From positions 1 to 58,966 of the forward strand of contig NZ_APMH01000027.1 of the NCBI RefSeq assembly GCF_000359585.1: a DNA stretch of 58,966 nt. The letters run 5' to 3'. Below, piece by piece: positions 17,001 to 25,649 of the stretch. How positions within the stretch are numbered: the first letter of the stretch is position 1; every line of letters starts with the position of its first letter. The stretch comes from Clostridium tyrobutyricum DSM 2637 = ATCC 25755 = JCM 11008. Lineage in GTDB: Bacteria > Bacillota > Clostridia > Clostridiales > Clostridiaceae. A program made the position numbers and the translations under genes. The notes beneath the pieces were generated by a model. That model searched no databases. It saw only the letters and a program-made list of their open reading frames with translations, and was not told the DNA's origin.

Positions 17001-20000
17001 TTAAACCAAGATACTGCATCTGCATATTTGATTCACTGGAAGACAGTTCAAATATTCTATTTACAGTTGCTATATCTCTATATTTTTCAGCTAGTTTAAC
17101 CACACCTTCTCTTGAATTAGTCACAGCTGTAGTATATGCAGCCCTACATGTTTTTCCAGGTTCTATTATTACTCTAACTCTTATACTTATTACAGGATCA
17201 ATTACAGAACCTATTGTCATACTTAATTGTTTATCACTATCCATCGCTCTAGGATTGGAAACGTCTCTATCTCTCCCTATAAAATTTTCTCTACTGGTCT
17301 CATATTCAAATGAACCTATCTGAATACCTTCAATTGCAACTGTCTGCATAAGCCAATTTTTTTCAGCATTCTTTGTTCTAGGTCTTCTACTGGCAATTAA
17401 ACACATTGGATTTTCCAAAAATTCTGTTTGTATAAATAGATTACTAAATGCAGGATGAACTAAATCCGCATCATAAGGAGCCAATGTAACTTCTAAATAA
17501 CTGGTAATTTCAATTTGCCTAACATGATTGCTGTTATTTGTAACTGAAATTTTTCTGACTTCTGCATCATCTTCCTGTGATACGGTAATTTCCATATCTG
17601 TTTTTAAATTTCCATCTTTTCTTTTAAATTCAGATCTATTCTCAGAAAACTTAACTTTATATTCTTCTCCTTCATATCTGCATGGTTCATATGAAGCACT
17701 CCAATATTCATTGGAATTTATATTTTTTATATAAAAGAACATTCCTGTATTGTCACAAACAGCATCTTCCCTCCATCTGTAAATGGTCATTTCACCCTTT
17801 TTGCTATATCCACTTCCGCTGTTTGTCACCATAACAGAATATTTTCCATTTGACATAATATTTGATTCAGGAAATTTTGTATTAGCTGTTGTGTACTCTC
17901 TTTCAAGCATATTATATGCTATTTCTTCTACTTTGTTTTTATTGTTGTTTTTCTCTGTTCTATTATAGACTATGGATTTAGGAACCTTTTCTTGAAGCAG
18001 TAATTCTACAGCCTTTACCCTAGGTATGTTATGAAATCTATTCTGAAATATATTATTTTTTAAAACATTATTTAATGACATAAGGCTCATACCTTGATGA
18101 TGCACCATAAAACATTTAACTAATTTCATTTTTTTAGTATAATCCACTGCCTCATAAAAACCATATATACCTTTAGCACCAACATCAATTAATCTTTTTA
18201 TATTATATATAGTTTGATGTATATCAACTTGAAGTGCCATAATGGATGCATATGGTGCAACTACAATCTCATTTGCCGTATTCCTGTCAAGTGCTATTTC
18301 CGGAACCCCAATTGCCTTGTATTGATATATGGAATTAACATCAAATCTATAATATGCACTTTCTGATATTCCCCATGGAATTCCCTTTCTCCTGGCATAG
18401 TTCATTTGTACCTTGATTACATTTTTATAGGTTTCACTTAAAAGCGTATTTGGAAAAGATTTCATTATAATAAGAGGCATTAAATATTCAAACATAGTTC
18501 CCGACCATGATATCAAGAGTTTCTCTCTTGATGCCAGTGCCATGGATCTACTCAACTTAAACCAATGATTTTTATCTATTTGATTTTTAGCAATAGCTAT
18601 AAAACTTGCCTGTCTTGCTTCAGAAGCTAAAAGATCATAATGGCTTTTATCCTGTAAATTTTTATCTGCATTATATCCAATAGAAAAAAGCTGTCTTCTT
18701 TTGTCATATAGTATTCCAAAATCATGAGATTCTTCAATGCTCTTAAATCTTTTTACTATTTGCTTGAGTTTGTTTATCAAAATATCTATATTATTACTAC
18801 TTGATTTCAGACAAGTTTTAAATCTTGATATAGAACTATCCTCACTATGTTTTTTATCTAAATTTTCTATTAACTGATTCATGTATTTAGGTATATCTTG
18901 AAGTGGAATATCATAGAGACTTTTATAAAACTGAGCTTTTATTTCTAAAAAATCTTCTGAATTTTTATAAAAATCCTCATTAATCCAACTTACATAACTA
19001 TCAATAAATTCCAAAAAATCTTCAGCAGTATTTTTAACCTTTTTACTCCAATAGAAATCATCATATTTATGTAAAATATAGTTTGATTTCTCCCTTAAAT
19101 CTTTCAATATCTCCTGCAGATTATAAATATTCATATTTCTTTTTAATTGTTCCATATTTTCTTCATATACATTTTTCACACCAACTGATTTATTGATTTC
19201 ATAATTTGCTAATTTAATAGTATCTTCAATTCCATTAATATAATCTTTATTTATAATAGGTGATTTCAAATATTCACAAAGGGTTTCTTCTGTAAGACAT
19301 ATATAACAAACCAGATTACCGCTATCTACCGTTGAGATATACTTATTAAGCGGTTCTTTAGTTTTTATGTCATACCAATTATAAAAATGCCCATTGAATC
19401 TATCAAGTGTTTCCATAGCAGATACTATATTTTCCAACCTGTATTGAAGCTTACCTATAGTAATATATCCCAAATCATAGGCAACTAAATTTGATGTTAT
19501 ACCCATAGCAATATTAGTTGGGGAAGTCCTGTATGCCAGACCTACAGGAGGATCTTCCTGATAATTATCTGGAGCTAACCAATTACTTTTCTCCGTAATA
19601 AAATCTTCAAAATAAGCCCAGGTCCTTCTTGAAATTTCTCTCAGAGTTCCAATTTCTTCCGAGCTTAGTTCATCATACCTAACATTTTTGTCTTGGCTTA
19701 TTTTATATGCAATATATGGTGATAAAGCCCATACAATACATGAAGGAAGAAGTAAAAATCCTGTAACTTGAGAATTATAGAACGCCAGTACTTCTATAAG
19801 TACTGCTATAGTGCTGCCTGAATACATAGACTTTATATAGTCAATAAACTTTTTACCTGATTTTAATTCTACATCCGCTGCAGTCTGCCATTCAAGCAAA
19901 TGCTGCTTGCTTATAAACATTCTATATAGTGTCCTAAAAATAGCATCCATCATTAAGTATGCTTTATATGGTATGAATATAAATATAAGAATAAATTGTT

Positions 20001-22668
20001 CTGCGGTAATTTTAAAACTATTGACTCTGCCTGATAGACTTATTCCTCTAGATGGTAACACCACTGAATCGGATACATTGAAAAATACAGGACATATAAG
20101 AGTTATCAATGCTATAGAAAGACCTTTATCTGGATTTTTAAATACTATAAGAGACCAAAAAATAAGGGCTATTATTGAAGGAGATATCAAGCTCCTTCTT
20201 AAATTGTCAATTATCTTCCATATGGATAATTTATTTAGTCCTTTATTTTTAAATATCCATGGAATCAGCTGCCAATCCCCTCTAACCCACCTGTGGAGTC
20301 TTTTTGAACTTGCATTATAATATGCAGGATATCCATCTATAAGTTCTATATCCGTAACTAGTGCTCCTCTTACATAACATCCTTCAAGTAAATCATGACT
20401 TAATACTGAATTTTCCGGTATTTTGTCTTTTAAGACAGTTATAAAAGTATCTATATCATAAATTCCCTTTCCAGTAAATATACCTTCATCAAAAAGATCT
20501 TCATATACATTTGAAATTGCATTGGTATATAAATCTATTCCGGTTTCTCCAGAAAAAATATTGGAATAAATAGTCTTATTCGCACTAAGAGTTCCTACAC
20601 TTATTCTAGGTTGCATTAATCCATGTCCCCTTATAACTTTTCCATTTATCAAATAAGGTCTGTTTAGGACATGTGCCATAGCACCTATAAGTACTTTTGC
20701 AGTATCTTTAGGAAGTTTGGTGTCTGCATCAAGAGTTATAATATATTTTACTTTGTTTAGTTTTTTTATATCTCCACTCATAACATCATAACTAGTAGAA
20801 TCACTACCTCTCATGAGATAACTAAATTCCATAATTTTTCCACGTTTTCTTTCCCATCCAATCCACTTTTTTTCACATTCATTGTATCTTCTATACCTTG
20901 AAAAGAAATAAAATTTATCATCATTATTTCCACAATACCTCATGTTTAATTTTTTGATCATGTCAATTGCAGTGTCAACTATTAATTTATCATCTTGTTC
21001 ATGCTGGTTGATACTATCTTTAAAATCTGAGAGAATGGCAAAGTATAAATTTTTTTCTTGATTTGCAAGATAGTATACTTCTATTTCTTCAATAATATTT
21101 TTAAGTTCATTTACATTATTTAAAATTGTAGGTATAACTACCATAGTTGTATATTTATCTGGTATTCCAGATTTGAATTCCAACTTAGGTATGAATTTAG
21201 GCTCTACAAGCTTATTTATACTATAATTAAAAAGTGATATAAATATCTCACTTATTGGTACAGCAAGAAGTATAAATGTTATTATATACTTCCATACATT
21301 ATTATAGGTTGGGTTGTATATATCCATATAACTTATAAAGGCACTTGCAATTACAGTCACAGCTATTATGCTCCATATATATTCACCTATGGTTAGTACT
21401 ATATTGTTTCTATATGAACATTTGTAATTTTTTCCCGAATCTTTTATCTTATTTTTAAGACATTCGAATCCCTTATCAATTATATAGTATCCTACATGCA
21501 TTTTATACTCTTCTACGTTTAATCCATTTTTCTTCTGATTTAAAGCTTCTTCAGCACATTCTATAGACTTTTTAGCTATAAAGCCTTCTGATAAACTAAA
21601 TCTTTTAGATAGTTTTTCTATACAGTGTCTATAATAATCTCTTGACTTGAAATCCATATTTTCATAAATTTCAAGTGGATCTTTTCTTAATATTTTTTCT
21701 ACATTGCTTAATCTTTCAAAATTTTTTCTCCAATTAAGTGTTGAAATATCCCTTATAGCATTAAATGAGTTACTCATGGAAATTTGGTAATTGCTTTGAT
21801 TTTGATGATCTATATTAGTCATTAAATCAATAGTTCCATCTTGTTTGCTAAGTTCTCCATCTATCCATTTATAAACTTCTGAGTTCTGTATAAAATTATC
21901 TCTAAGTATTTTTATAAGTCTTTCTGTAAAAGCTGGGGTAAATTTTATATTTTCATCTTTCAAATTCTGGATCTGATCTATCTTGTTTTTGCTATTTATA
22001 TCTATTATTCTATTTGCTATAATTTCCCCTCTATTTTTTTCTTTCTGCTCACAAACTATATTATTGGTTATTACACTTATATTTTGAATCAAAGCTATTC
22101 TAAGCATTATTGGGAATGCCCAAATTTCTCCAATAGTAAGTAATGTATTTTCCTGATATGCATTTATAAATATTTCTATATTTTCCTCAGAAGTTTTTCC
22201 ATAAGTTCTTGATAACATTTCTACTGCAATATAATATATTCTTGGATATCCCTTCATATATCCCCTTTTCATAATAGGAAGGCTTTTATAATATTCCAAA
22301 GGCATATTATATCTTATATCTTTATATTCTCTTTGAACTAGATAAAAATTATCAAGTATCCATCTAGCACATTGAACTATCTCTTTTCTGTTTTCAAATT
22401 GTTCGTTTAAAAAATTATATCCTTCCTCTATATTTCTATAACATAGATTCAAATTTTTTATTAATTTTCTTTTACAATTTTTTATTTTAACATCAGAAGG
22501 CATGGATGCTATTTTATGTGCATGTATTTTTAAATTTTCCCTGTCTTGATCTACAGTACTCATATCCTCCATGATATTTTCATCGTCACAACTAAACTTA
22601 TTTAATATAATATATATTAATAATAAAATCAATATTATAGTCGTTAAAATACTGATATACAACAGCAT
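14032..22668 (-). CDS. Cyclic beta-1,2-glucan synthase-like protein (GT84/GH94), about 2,878 residues
   Basis: A giant membrane protein close in size and domain order to NdvB/ChvB/Cgs. It has an N-terminal membrane helix, then a transmembrane GT84 glycosyltransferase region with the DADTKLP motif (about residue 640), further membrane helices, a glycoamylase-like domain (FNGHFYNWYD, about 1090), tandem GT36-type modules, and a C-terminal GH94 phosphorylase domain with GGAYGFRDQLQDV (about 2430) and the catalytic-loop motif GSGDWNDGM (about 2565). Such enzymes make and size cyclic or linear beta-1,2-glucans. I start it at the ATG at 22668, which begins MLLYISILTTI. A TTG frame opens at 22734 but has no good site. 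The start overlaps an inverted repeat. It follows lysA by about 120 bases. Whether the product is cyclic glucan cannot be told from sequence. Confidence 0.88.
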   Translation of the reverse strand: MLLYISILTTIILILLLIYIILNKFSCDDENIMEDMSTVDQDRENLKIHAHKIASMPSDVKIKNCKRKLIKNLNLCYRNIEEGYNFLNEQFENRKEIVQCARWILDNFYLVQREYKDIRYNMPLEYYKSLPIMKRGYMKGYPRIYYIAVEMLSRTYGKTSEENIEIFINAYQENTLLTIGEIWAFPIMLRIALIQNISVITNNIVCEQKEKNRGEIIANRIIDINSKNKIDQIQNLKDENIKFTPAFTERLIKILRDNFIQNSEVYKWIDGELSKQDGTIDLMTNIDHQNQSNYQISMSNSFNAIRDISTLNWRKNFERLSNVEKILRKDPLEIYENMDFKSRDYYRHCIEKLSKRFSLSEGFIAKKSIECAEEALNQKKNGLNVEEYKMHVGYYIIDKGFECLKNKIKDSGKNYKCSYRNNIVLTIGEYIWSIIAVTVIASAFISYMDIYNPTYNNVWKYIITFILLAVPISEIFISLFNYSINKLVEPKFIPKLEFKSGIPDKYTTMVVIPTILNNVNELKNIIEEIEVYYLANQEKNLYFAILSDFKDSINQHEQDDKLIVDTAIDMIKKLNMRYCGNNDDKFYFFSRYRRYNECEKKWIGWERKRGKIMEFSYLMRGSDSTSYDVMSGDIKKLNKVKYIITLDADTKLPKDTAKVLIGAMAHVLNRPYLINGKVIRGHGLMQPRISVGTLSANKTIYSNIFSGETGIDLYTNAISNVYEDLFDEGIFTGKGIYDIDTFITVLKDKIPENSVLSHDLLEGCYVRGALVTDIELIDGYPAYYNASSKRLHRWVRGDWQLIPWIFKNKGLNKLSIWKIIDNLRRSLISPSIIALIFWSLIVFKNPDKGLSIALITLICPVFFNVSDSVVLPSRGISLSGRVNSFKITAEQFILIFIFIPYKAYLMMDAIFRTLYRMFISKQHLLEWQTAADVELKSGKKFIDYIKSMYSGSTIAVLIEVLAFYNSQVTGFLLLPSCIVWALSPYIAYKISQDKNVRYDELSSEEIGTLREISRRTWAYFEDFITEKSNWLAPDNYQEDPPVGLAYRTSPTNIAMGITSNLVAYDLGYITIGKLQYRLENIVSAMETLDRFNGHFYNWYDIKTKEPLNKYISTVDSGNLVCYICLTEETLCEYLKSPIINKDYINGIEDTIKLANYEINKSVGVKNVYEENMEQLKRNMNIYNLQEILKDLREKSNYILHKYDDFYWSKKVKNTAEDFLEFIDSYVSWINEDFYKNSEDFLEIKAQFYKSLYDIPLQDIPKYMNQLIENLDKKHSEDSSISRFKTCLKSSSNNIDILINKLKQIVKRFKSIEESHDFGILYDKRRQLFSIGYNADKNLQDKSHYDLLASEARQASFIAIAKNQIDKNHWFKLSRSMALASREKLLISWSGTMFEYLMPLIIMKSFPNTLLSETYKNVIKVQMNYARRKGIPWGISESAYYRFDVNSIYQYKAIGVPEIALDRNTANEIVVAPYASIMALQVDIHQTIYNIKRLIDVGAKGIYGFYEAVDYTKKMKLVKCFMVHHQGMSLMSLNNVLKNNIFQNRFHNIPRVKAVELLLQEKVPKSIVYNRTEKNNNKNKVEEIAYNMLEREYTTANTKFPESNIMSNGKYSVMVTNSGSGYSKKGEMTIYRWREDAVCDNTGMFFYIKNINSNEYWSASYEPCRYEGEEYKVKFSENRSEFKRKDGNLKTDMEITVSQEDDAEVRKISVTNNSNHVRQIEITSYLEVTLAPYDADLVHPAFSNLFIQTEFLENPMCLIASRRPRTKNAEKNWLMQTVAIEGIQIGSFEYETSRENFIGRDRDVSNPRAMDSDKQLSMTIGSVIDPVISIRVRVIIEPGKTCRAAYTTAVTNSREGVVKLAEKYRDIATVNRIFELSSSESNMQMQYLGLTSSKINMYQIMASRILFLNELMKKRSEYIKNIQKSQSSLWSYGISGDLPIMTIIIKQEKYISVVRQILGAHEYFCLKGLKVDLVIFNLEESSYTAPVQLQLRELIDSSYLRNKQNEPGGVFVYNSGNMPKEDMNFIKGISRLVIDSENGELFKQIKENIIYKKENNKFLSQNNSEQKSIDFKRENNFNWKVDTKKLYYFNGLGGFSQSGKSYIIVLKDYSNTPAPWINVISNSSFGFHVSESGIAYTWNKNSRENKLTAWTNDAVSDGEAEAIYIKDRETGNIWSISPAPIRDSGEYIIEHGFGYSIFKHYAYDIAGEITMFVDMNESVKLCRLKLKNNSKSMRKLSITYYAKLVMGVSHEKTAQYIFTNFNNKNEYIYSRNPYSEHFGNLICYLKIIGGKDYSYTGNREEFIGRGSGIDNPQCFTKDKLSNTSGAGFDPCLAESSNLDLDPNSEKEVLILFGQEDSLENIDRVIEKYNKMDKWEEEFENCKAFWNNFLETIQIKTPDKSMDIMLNGWLMYQSLACRYWARTAFYQSGGAYGFRDQLQDVMAIGYLNPDITRRHILYSTTRQYLEGDVQHWWHPIVDSGIRTRFSDDLLWLPYVTADYINNTGDYSILKEETNYLEDDPLKQDEDERYNISRISQKKGTVYEHCIKSIERASKFGSHNIPLMGSGDWNDGMSTVGNKGKGESVWLGWFLYSILDKFIPICRHESDNENVEKFSELKEFVRENLEKNAWDGSWYRRAYFDDGTPLGSIENDECRIDCIAQAWAVISKAAKESRAREAMEALNKNLVKKDKGMVLLLTPAFNNSPLEPGYIKGYLPGIRENGGQYTHGAIWSIFAFAELGYNNKAYSIFSMLNPINHSKSYINAETYKLEPYVIAADIYASRNNFGRGGWSWYTGAAGWMYRAGIESILGFKFKNNRGFTIDPCIPENWNEYDIKYKRNGCIYNIKVTKNSNKGIWLDDNIVDDNIIPFLKEGVHKIIVNI

Positions 22669-22763
22669 AAAAAAATTCATCCTTTCTTGTGAAGAGAATA
22701 CTTCACTTTGATTATTGTTCCCAATAACCTGCAAAATATTAATTCACAAAAGGATGAATTTTA
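22669..22763 (-). promoter_or_regulatory. Terminator-like inverted repeat overlapping the start of the glucan synthase gene
   Basis: On the minus strand AAAATTCATCCTTTTGTGAA pairs with TTCACAAGAAAGGATGAATT (one bulge) across a loop of about 48 bases. The second arm is followed by TTTTTTT and then immediately by the ATG at 22668. The second arm contains the likely ribosome binding site AAAGG. It can therefore end lysC-lysA transcription, hide the site for translation start, or both. Confidence 0.6.
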
Positions 22764-22790
22764 GAAATCAAATATACTTTTTACAATTTA

Positions 22791-24089
22791 TTAAATCATT
22801 AATTCTCCACTTATTATATCCTGTAAACTCTGTCTTTTACAAACTAATGAGGTCATTCCTTCATTAACAAATACTACTGCAGGCCTCTCAGCCTTATTAT
22901 AATTACTGGCCATGGAATAACCATATGCTCCAGTACTAAATACCGCTAAAATATCCCCACTGTTGATTTTAGGAAGCTCTACTTCATTTATTAATATATC
23001 TCCAGATTCACAAAATTTACCGGCTATAGTTACTTTTTCTGTATAATCTGAGCTCATATTATTTGCCACTGCACATTCATAATCTGCTCTATAAAGTGAC
23101 GGCCTTATATTATCAGCCATTCCTCCATCTACAGATACATACTTTCTTATATTGGGAATATTTTTTATAGCCCCAACTGTATATAATGTGGTACCAGCAT
23201 TTCCAATTATGGATCTTCCCGGTTCAATTACCAATGCTGGGAGTTTTATATTTAAATCCTTAGCCTTTTTTTCTGCACTTTCCAATATAATAGAACAAAA
23301 TTCTTCTATAGGCTTTGGATTATCACCATCACTATAGTATATTCCAAAACCTCCGCCTAAATCCAGCTCTTCAACATCGCATTTAAATTTGTATTGTATA
23401 TCTTTTACTAGTGACAACATTACTTCAACTTCGTGGCAATACGGAACTACTTCAAATATCTGTGATCCTATATGAGAATGCAAACCTGTAAATTTTATAT
23501 TCGAAAGTTCCAATGCTTTTTTTACTGCATCTTCAGCTTTATTGCCCAAAATGCTGAAACCAAACTTAGAATCTATCTGTCCTGTCTTTATATAATCATG
23601 TGTATGTGCTTCTATGCCTGGAGTAATTCTAAGTAATATATCCTGAATCTTATTTTCCTCTATGGCAACAGAATTTATTTTTTCCATTTCTTCTATATTA
23701 TCAACTACAAATCTTCCGACTCCCAGCCTTACTGCCATTTTAATTTCATCCAAAGTTTTATTATTTCCATGAAAATAAATCTTTTCCATAGGGAATTTAC
23801 TTTTATATGCAGTATATAATTCTCCACCAGATACTACATCAAGACACAATCCTTCACTTTTTATAAGTTGACACATGGACAAAGTCAAAAATGCCTTACC
23901 TGCATAGGCCACTTTATTTAGACCTTTATCGGCCTTAAAGGATTTATAATATCTACTGCATTTATCTCTAACTAATTTTTCATCAATAACATAAAGAGGT
24001 GTTCCAAATTTATTTACCAAGTCTAACGTACTAACCCCATCAATGTATAGAGTGTTGTCCTTAACTTTCATATTGTTGAATAATTTCAA
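22791..24089 (-). CDS. lysA: Diaminopimelate decarboxylase
   Basis: A PLP enzyme (alanine racemase-like fold, Orn/Lys/Arg decarboxylase group 2) that makes L-lysine from meso-diaminopimelate, the last step of the pathway. The PLP lysine lies in AYAGKAFLT. Other family motifs are GGGFGIYY, EPGRSI and CESGD near the C-terminus. The 432-residue length is normal. The start is a TTG seven bases after AGGAGG. It lies 37 bases after lysC and is presumably cotranscribed under the lysine riboswitch. Confidence 0.96.
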   Translation of the reverse strand: MKLFNNMKVKDNTLYIDGVSTLDLVNKFGTPLYVIDEKLVRDKCSRYYKSFKADKGLNKVAYAGKAFLTLSMCQLIKSEGLCLDVVSGGELYTAYKSKFPMEKIYFHGNNKTLDEIKMAVRLGVGRFVVDNIEEMEKINSVAIEENKIQDILLRITPGIEAHTHDYIKTGQIDSKFGFSILGNKAEDAVKKALELSNIKFTGLHSHIGSQIFEVVPYCHEVEVMLSLVKDIQYKFKCDVEELDLGGGFGIYYSDGDNPKPIEEFCSIILESAEKKAKDLNIKLPALVIEPGRSIIGNAGTTLYTVGAIKNIPNIRKYVSVDGGMADNIRPSLYRADYECAVANNMSSDYTEKVTIAGKFCESGDILINEVELPKINSGDILAVFSTGAYGYSMASNYNKAERPAVVFVNEGMTSLVCKRQSLQDIISGELMI

Positions 24090-24126
24090 GAAAGTTTCCT
24101 CCTAAACATTTCATTTCTATTGTGAT

Positions 24127-25329
24127 TTATAGATTAAATTCTTTTGCTACTATTTTGACAGTTCTAAGTTTATCCTCATGCTTTATTGCACAAGTTACTC
24201 TTATTTCAGATGTAGTTATCATTTTTACTTGTATGTTATTTTCTCTAAAAAGCTTAAACATTTTAGCTGCTACTCCAGATGTAGTTTTCATTCCTATACC
24301 AACTATAGAAAATTTAGTTATATCTTCATCTACATCTACTTGAGTTTTTACATTACAATGATCTTTTAATATATTTAAACATTCGTCTAATTCAAGCTTT
24401 GGTATTGTAAATGATATATTTATTTTATCATCTATAGGTGCAGTCTGACTTATCATGTCTATATTAATCTTTTTGCTTGCAATACTTTCAAATAAATTTG
24501 AAATCAAATTTATTTCCCCATTGATATTTTTTATAGTTACAGCTACATCATCATCACTAGTAGCAACTCCTGTTACAGGCTTATTTTCCATATTCATATT
24601 GCTTTCCCCCTTTATAATGGTTCCCTTTATTTTACTGTTGCTTAGTCCAACATATATGGGTATATTGTATTTTTGTCCAAGTTCTATTGATCTAGGATGC
24701 ATTACCTGTGCTCCAAGGCTCGAAAGTTCAAGCATTTCTTCATAATCTATTTCATCAAGTTTTCTTGCTTTTTTGTATTCTCTTGGATCTACACTGTATA
24801 TTCCGTCAACATCAGTATAAATTTCACAGACACCGTCCAGCTTTGCAGCTATAGCTACAGCAGTAGTATCGGATCCTCCTCTTCCAAGTGTAGTTATGTT
24901 TCCCTCTTCATTTATACCTTGAAATCCAGCTACAATTATTATTTTTCCATCATCAATACTCTTTTTTAATCTGTCTTTATTTATATCTTCTATAAGCGAT
25001 TTTCCATACTGTCCGCTAGTCTTTATACCGATTTGATATGCAGTATAACTTATAGCATCCTCACCTGATGCTTTAATAGCCATGGCAAGTAATGCTGCAG
25101 ATCTCATCTCTCCAGTAGATAATAAGGCATCCAATTCTCTTTTATCTGGATTGTCGGTAACTTGATTTGCAAGATCTATCAATTCATCTGTAGTATCACC
25201 CATAGCTGATACTACAACTACCATACTATTTCCAGATTTTTTTCTATCTATTACAGTTTTTGCTATATTTTTTATTTTTTCTACTGTACTAACAGAACTT
25301 CCTCCATATTTTTGAACAACAATTGCCAC
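24127..25329 (-). CDS. lysC: Aspartate kinase, lysine-riboswitch controlled
   Basis: Catalyses phosphorylation of aspartate, the first committed step of the lysine/threonine/methionine family. The protein has 400 residues: an amino acid kinase domain with the VQKYGGSSV motif at the N-terminus and GRGGSDTTA, followed by two ACT domains that normally bind feedback amino acids. The start is a GTG at 25329, seven bases after AGGAG. An upstream frame running to 25425 lies inside the riboswitch and is not coding. It is first in the lysC-lysA unit. Confidence 0.96.
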   Translation of the reverse strand: MAIVVQKYGGSSVSTVEKIKNIAKTVIDRKKSGNSMVVVVSAMGDTTDELIDLANQVTDNPDKRELDALLSTGEMRSAALLAMAIKASGEDAISYTAYQIGIKTSGQYGKSLIEDINKDRLKKSIDDGKIIIVAGFQGINEEGNITTLGRGGSDTTAVAIAAKLDGVCEIYTDVDGIYSVDPREYKKARKLDEIDYEEMLELSSLGAQVMHPRSIELGQKYNIPIYVGLSNSKIKGTIIKGESNMNMENKPVTGVATSDDDVAVTIKNINGEINLISNLFESIASKKINIDMISQTAPIDDKINISFTIPKLELDECLNILKDHCNVKTQVDVDEDITKFSIVGIGMKTTSGVAAKMFKLFRENNIQVKMITTSEIRVTCAIKHEDKLRTVKIVAKEFNL

Positions 25330-25403
25330 AATACCACTCCTTAAAACTTTATAAAATAAATGCAGCAAAGGAACACCTCTACTGCAAAAATCATGCAATG
25401 CCG

Positions 25404-25592
25404 TGTTACCTTTGTAGCTCTCCACTAAAAATAATTTAAATCTAGTGACAGACCTGAATATATTCTATACAAGTCCAAAAGATAATCCCGCCAAATTATC
25501 TCCTTCGGCTGTAATTCCTTTCTTTGAATTTAATAACACCTGCCAGCTAAAATCAAATACTCTTAATTACAGCACCTCTACCCTAGGTAGGT
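25404..25592 (-). promoter_or_regulatory. Lysine riboswitch (L box)
   Basis: On the minus strand the conserved core elements appear in order: GGTAGAGGTGC, AAGAGTA, a stem-loop arm, CAGCCGAAGG, GGACTTG, GGTCTGTCACT and the closing GGAGAGCTAC. P1 is formed by GTAG (5') and CTAC (3'). Downstream, AACAC...GTGTT with inner TGCA/TGCA pairing forms a terminator-like hairpin before the lysC ribosome binding site. The rest of the 320-base gap between lysC and the aminopeptidase gene is promoter. Confidence 0.92.
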
Positions 25593-25612
25593 CAAATTTT
25601 TAAATTTCTCTA

Positions 25613-25641
25613 AGTTTAACATAAATATTTACATATTTCAA
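25613..25641 (-). promoter_or_regulatory. Promoter of the lysine riboswitch operon
   Basis: TTGAAA and TAAACT with a 17-base spacer on the minus strand, just after the stop of the M18 aminopeptidase gene and about 20 bases before riboswitch P1. Confidence 0.7.
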
Positions 25642-25649
25642 CTATATTT

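Noticed and set aside
22669-22734. TTG start of the glucan synthase gene
   Set aside because: No ribosome binding site precedes it, and the stretch is part of the inverted repeat. It remains possible, so the ATG is only preferred.
25330-25425. N-terminal extension of lysC
   Set aside because: The frame runs through the lysine riboswitch and its terminator. The GTG at 25329 has a good ribosome binding site and matches the family start.
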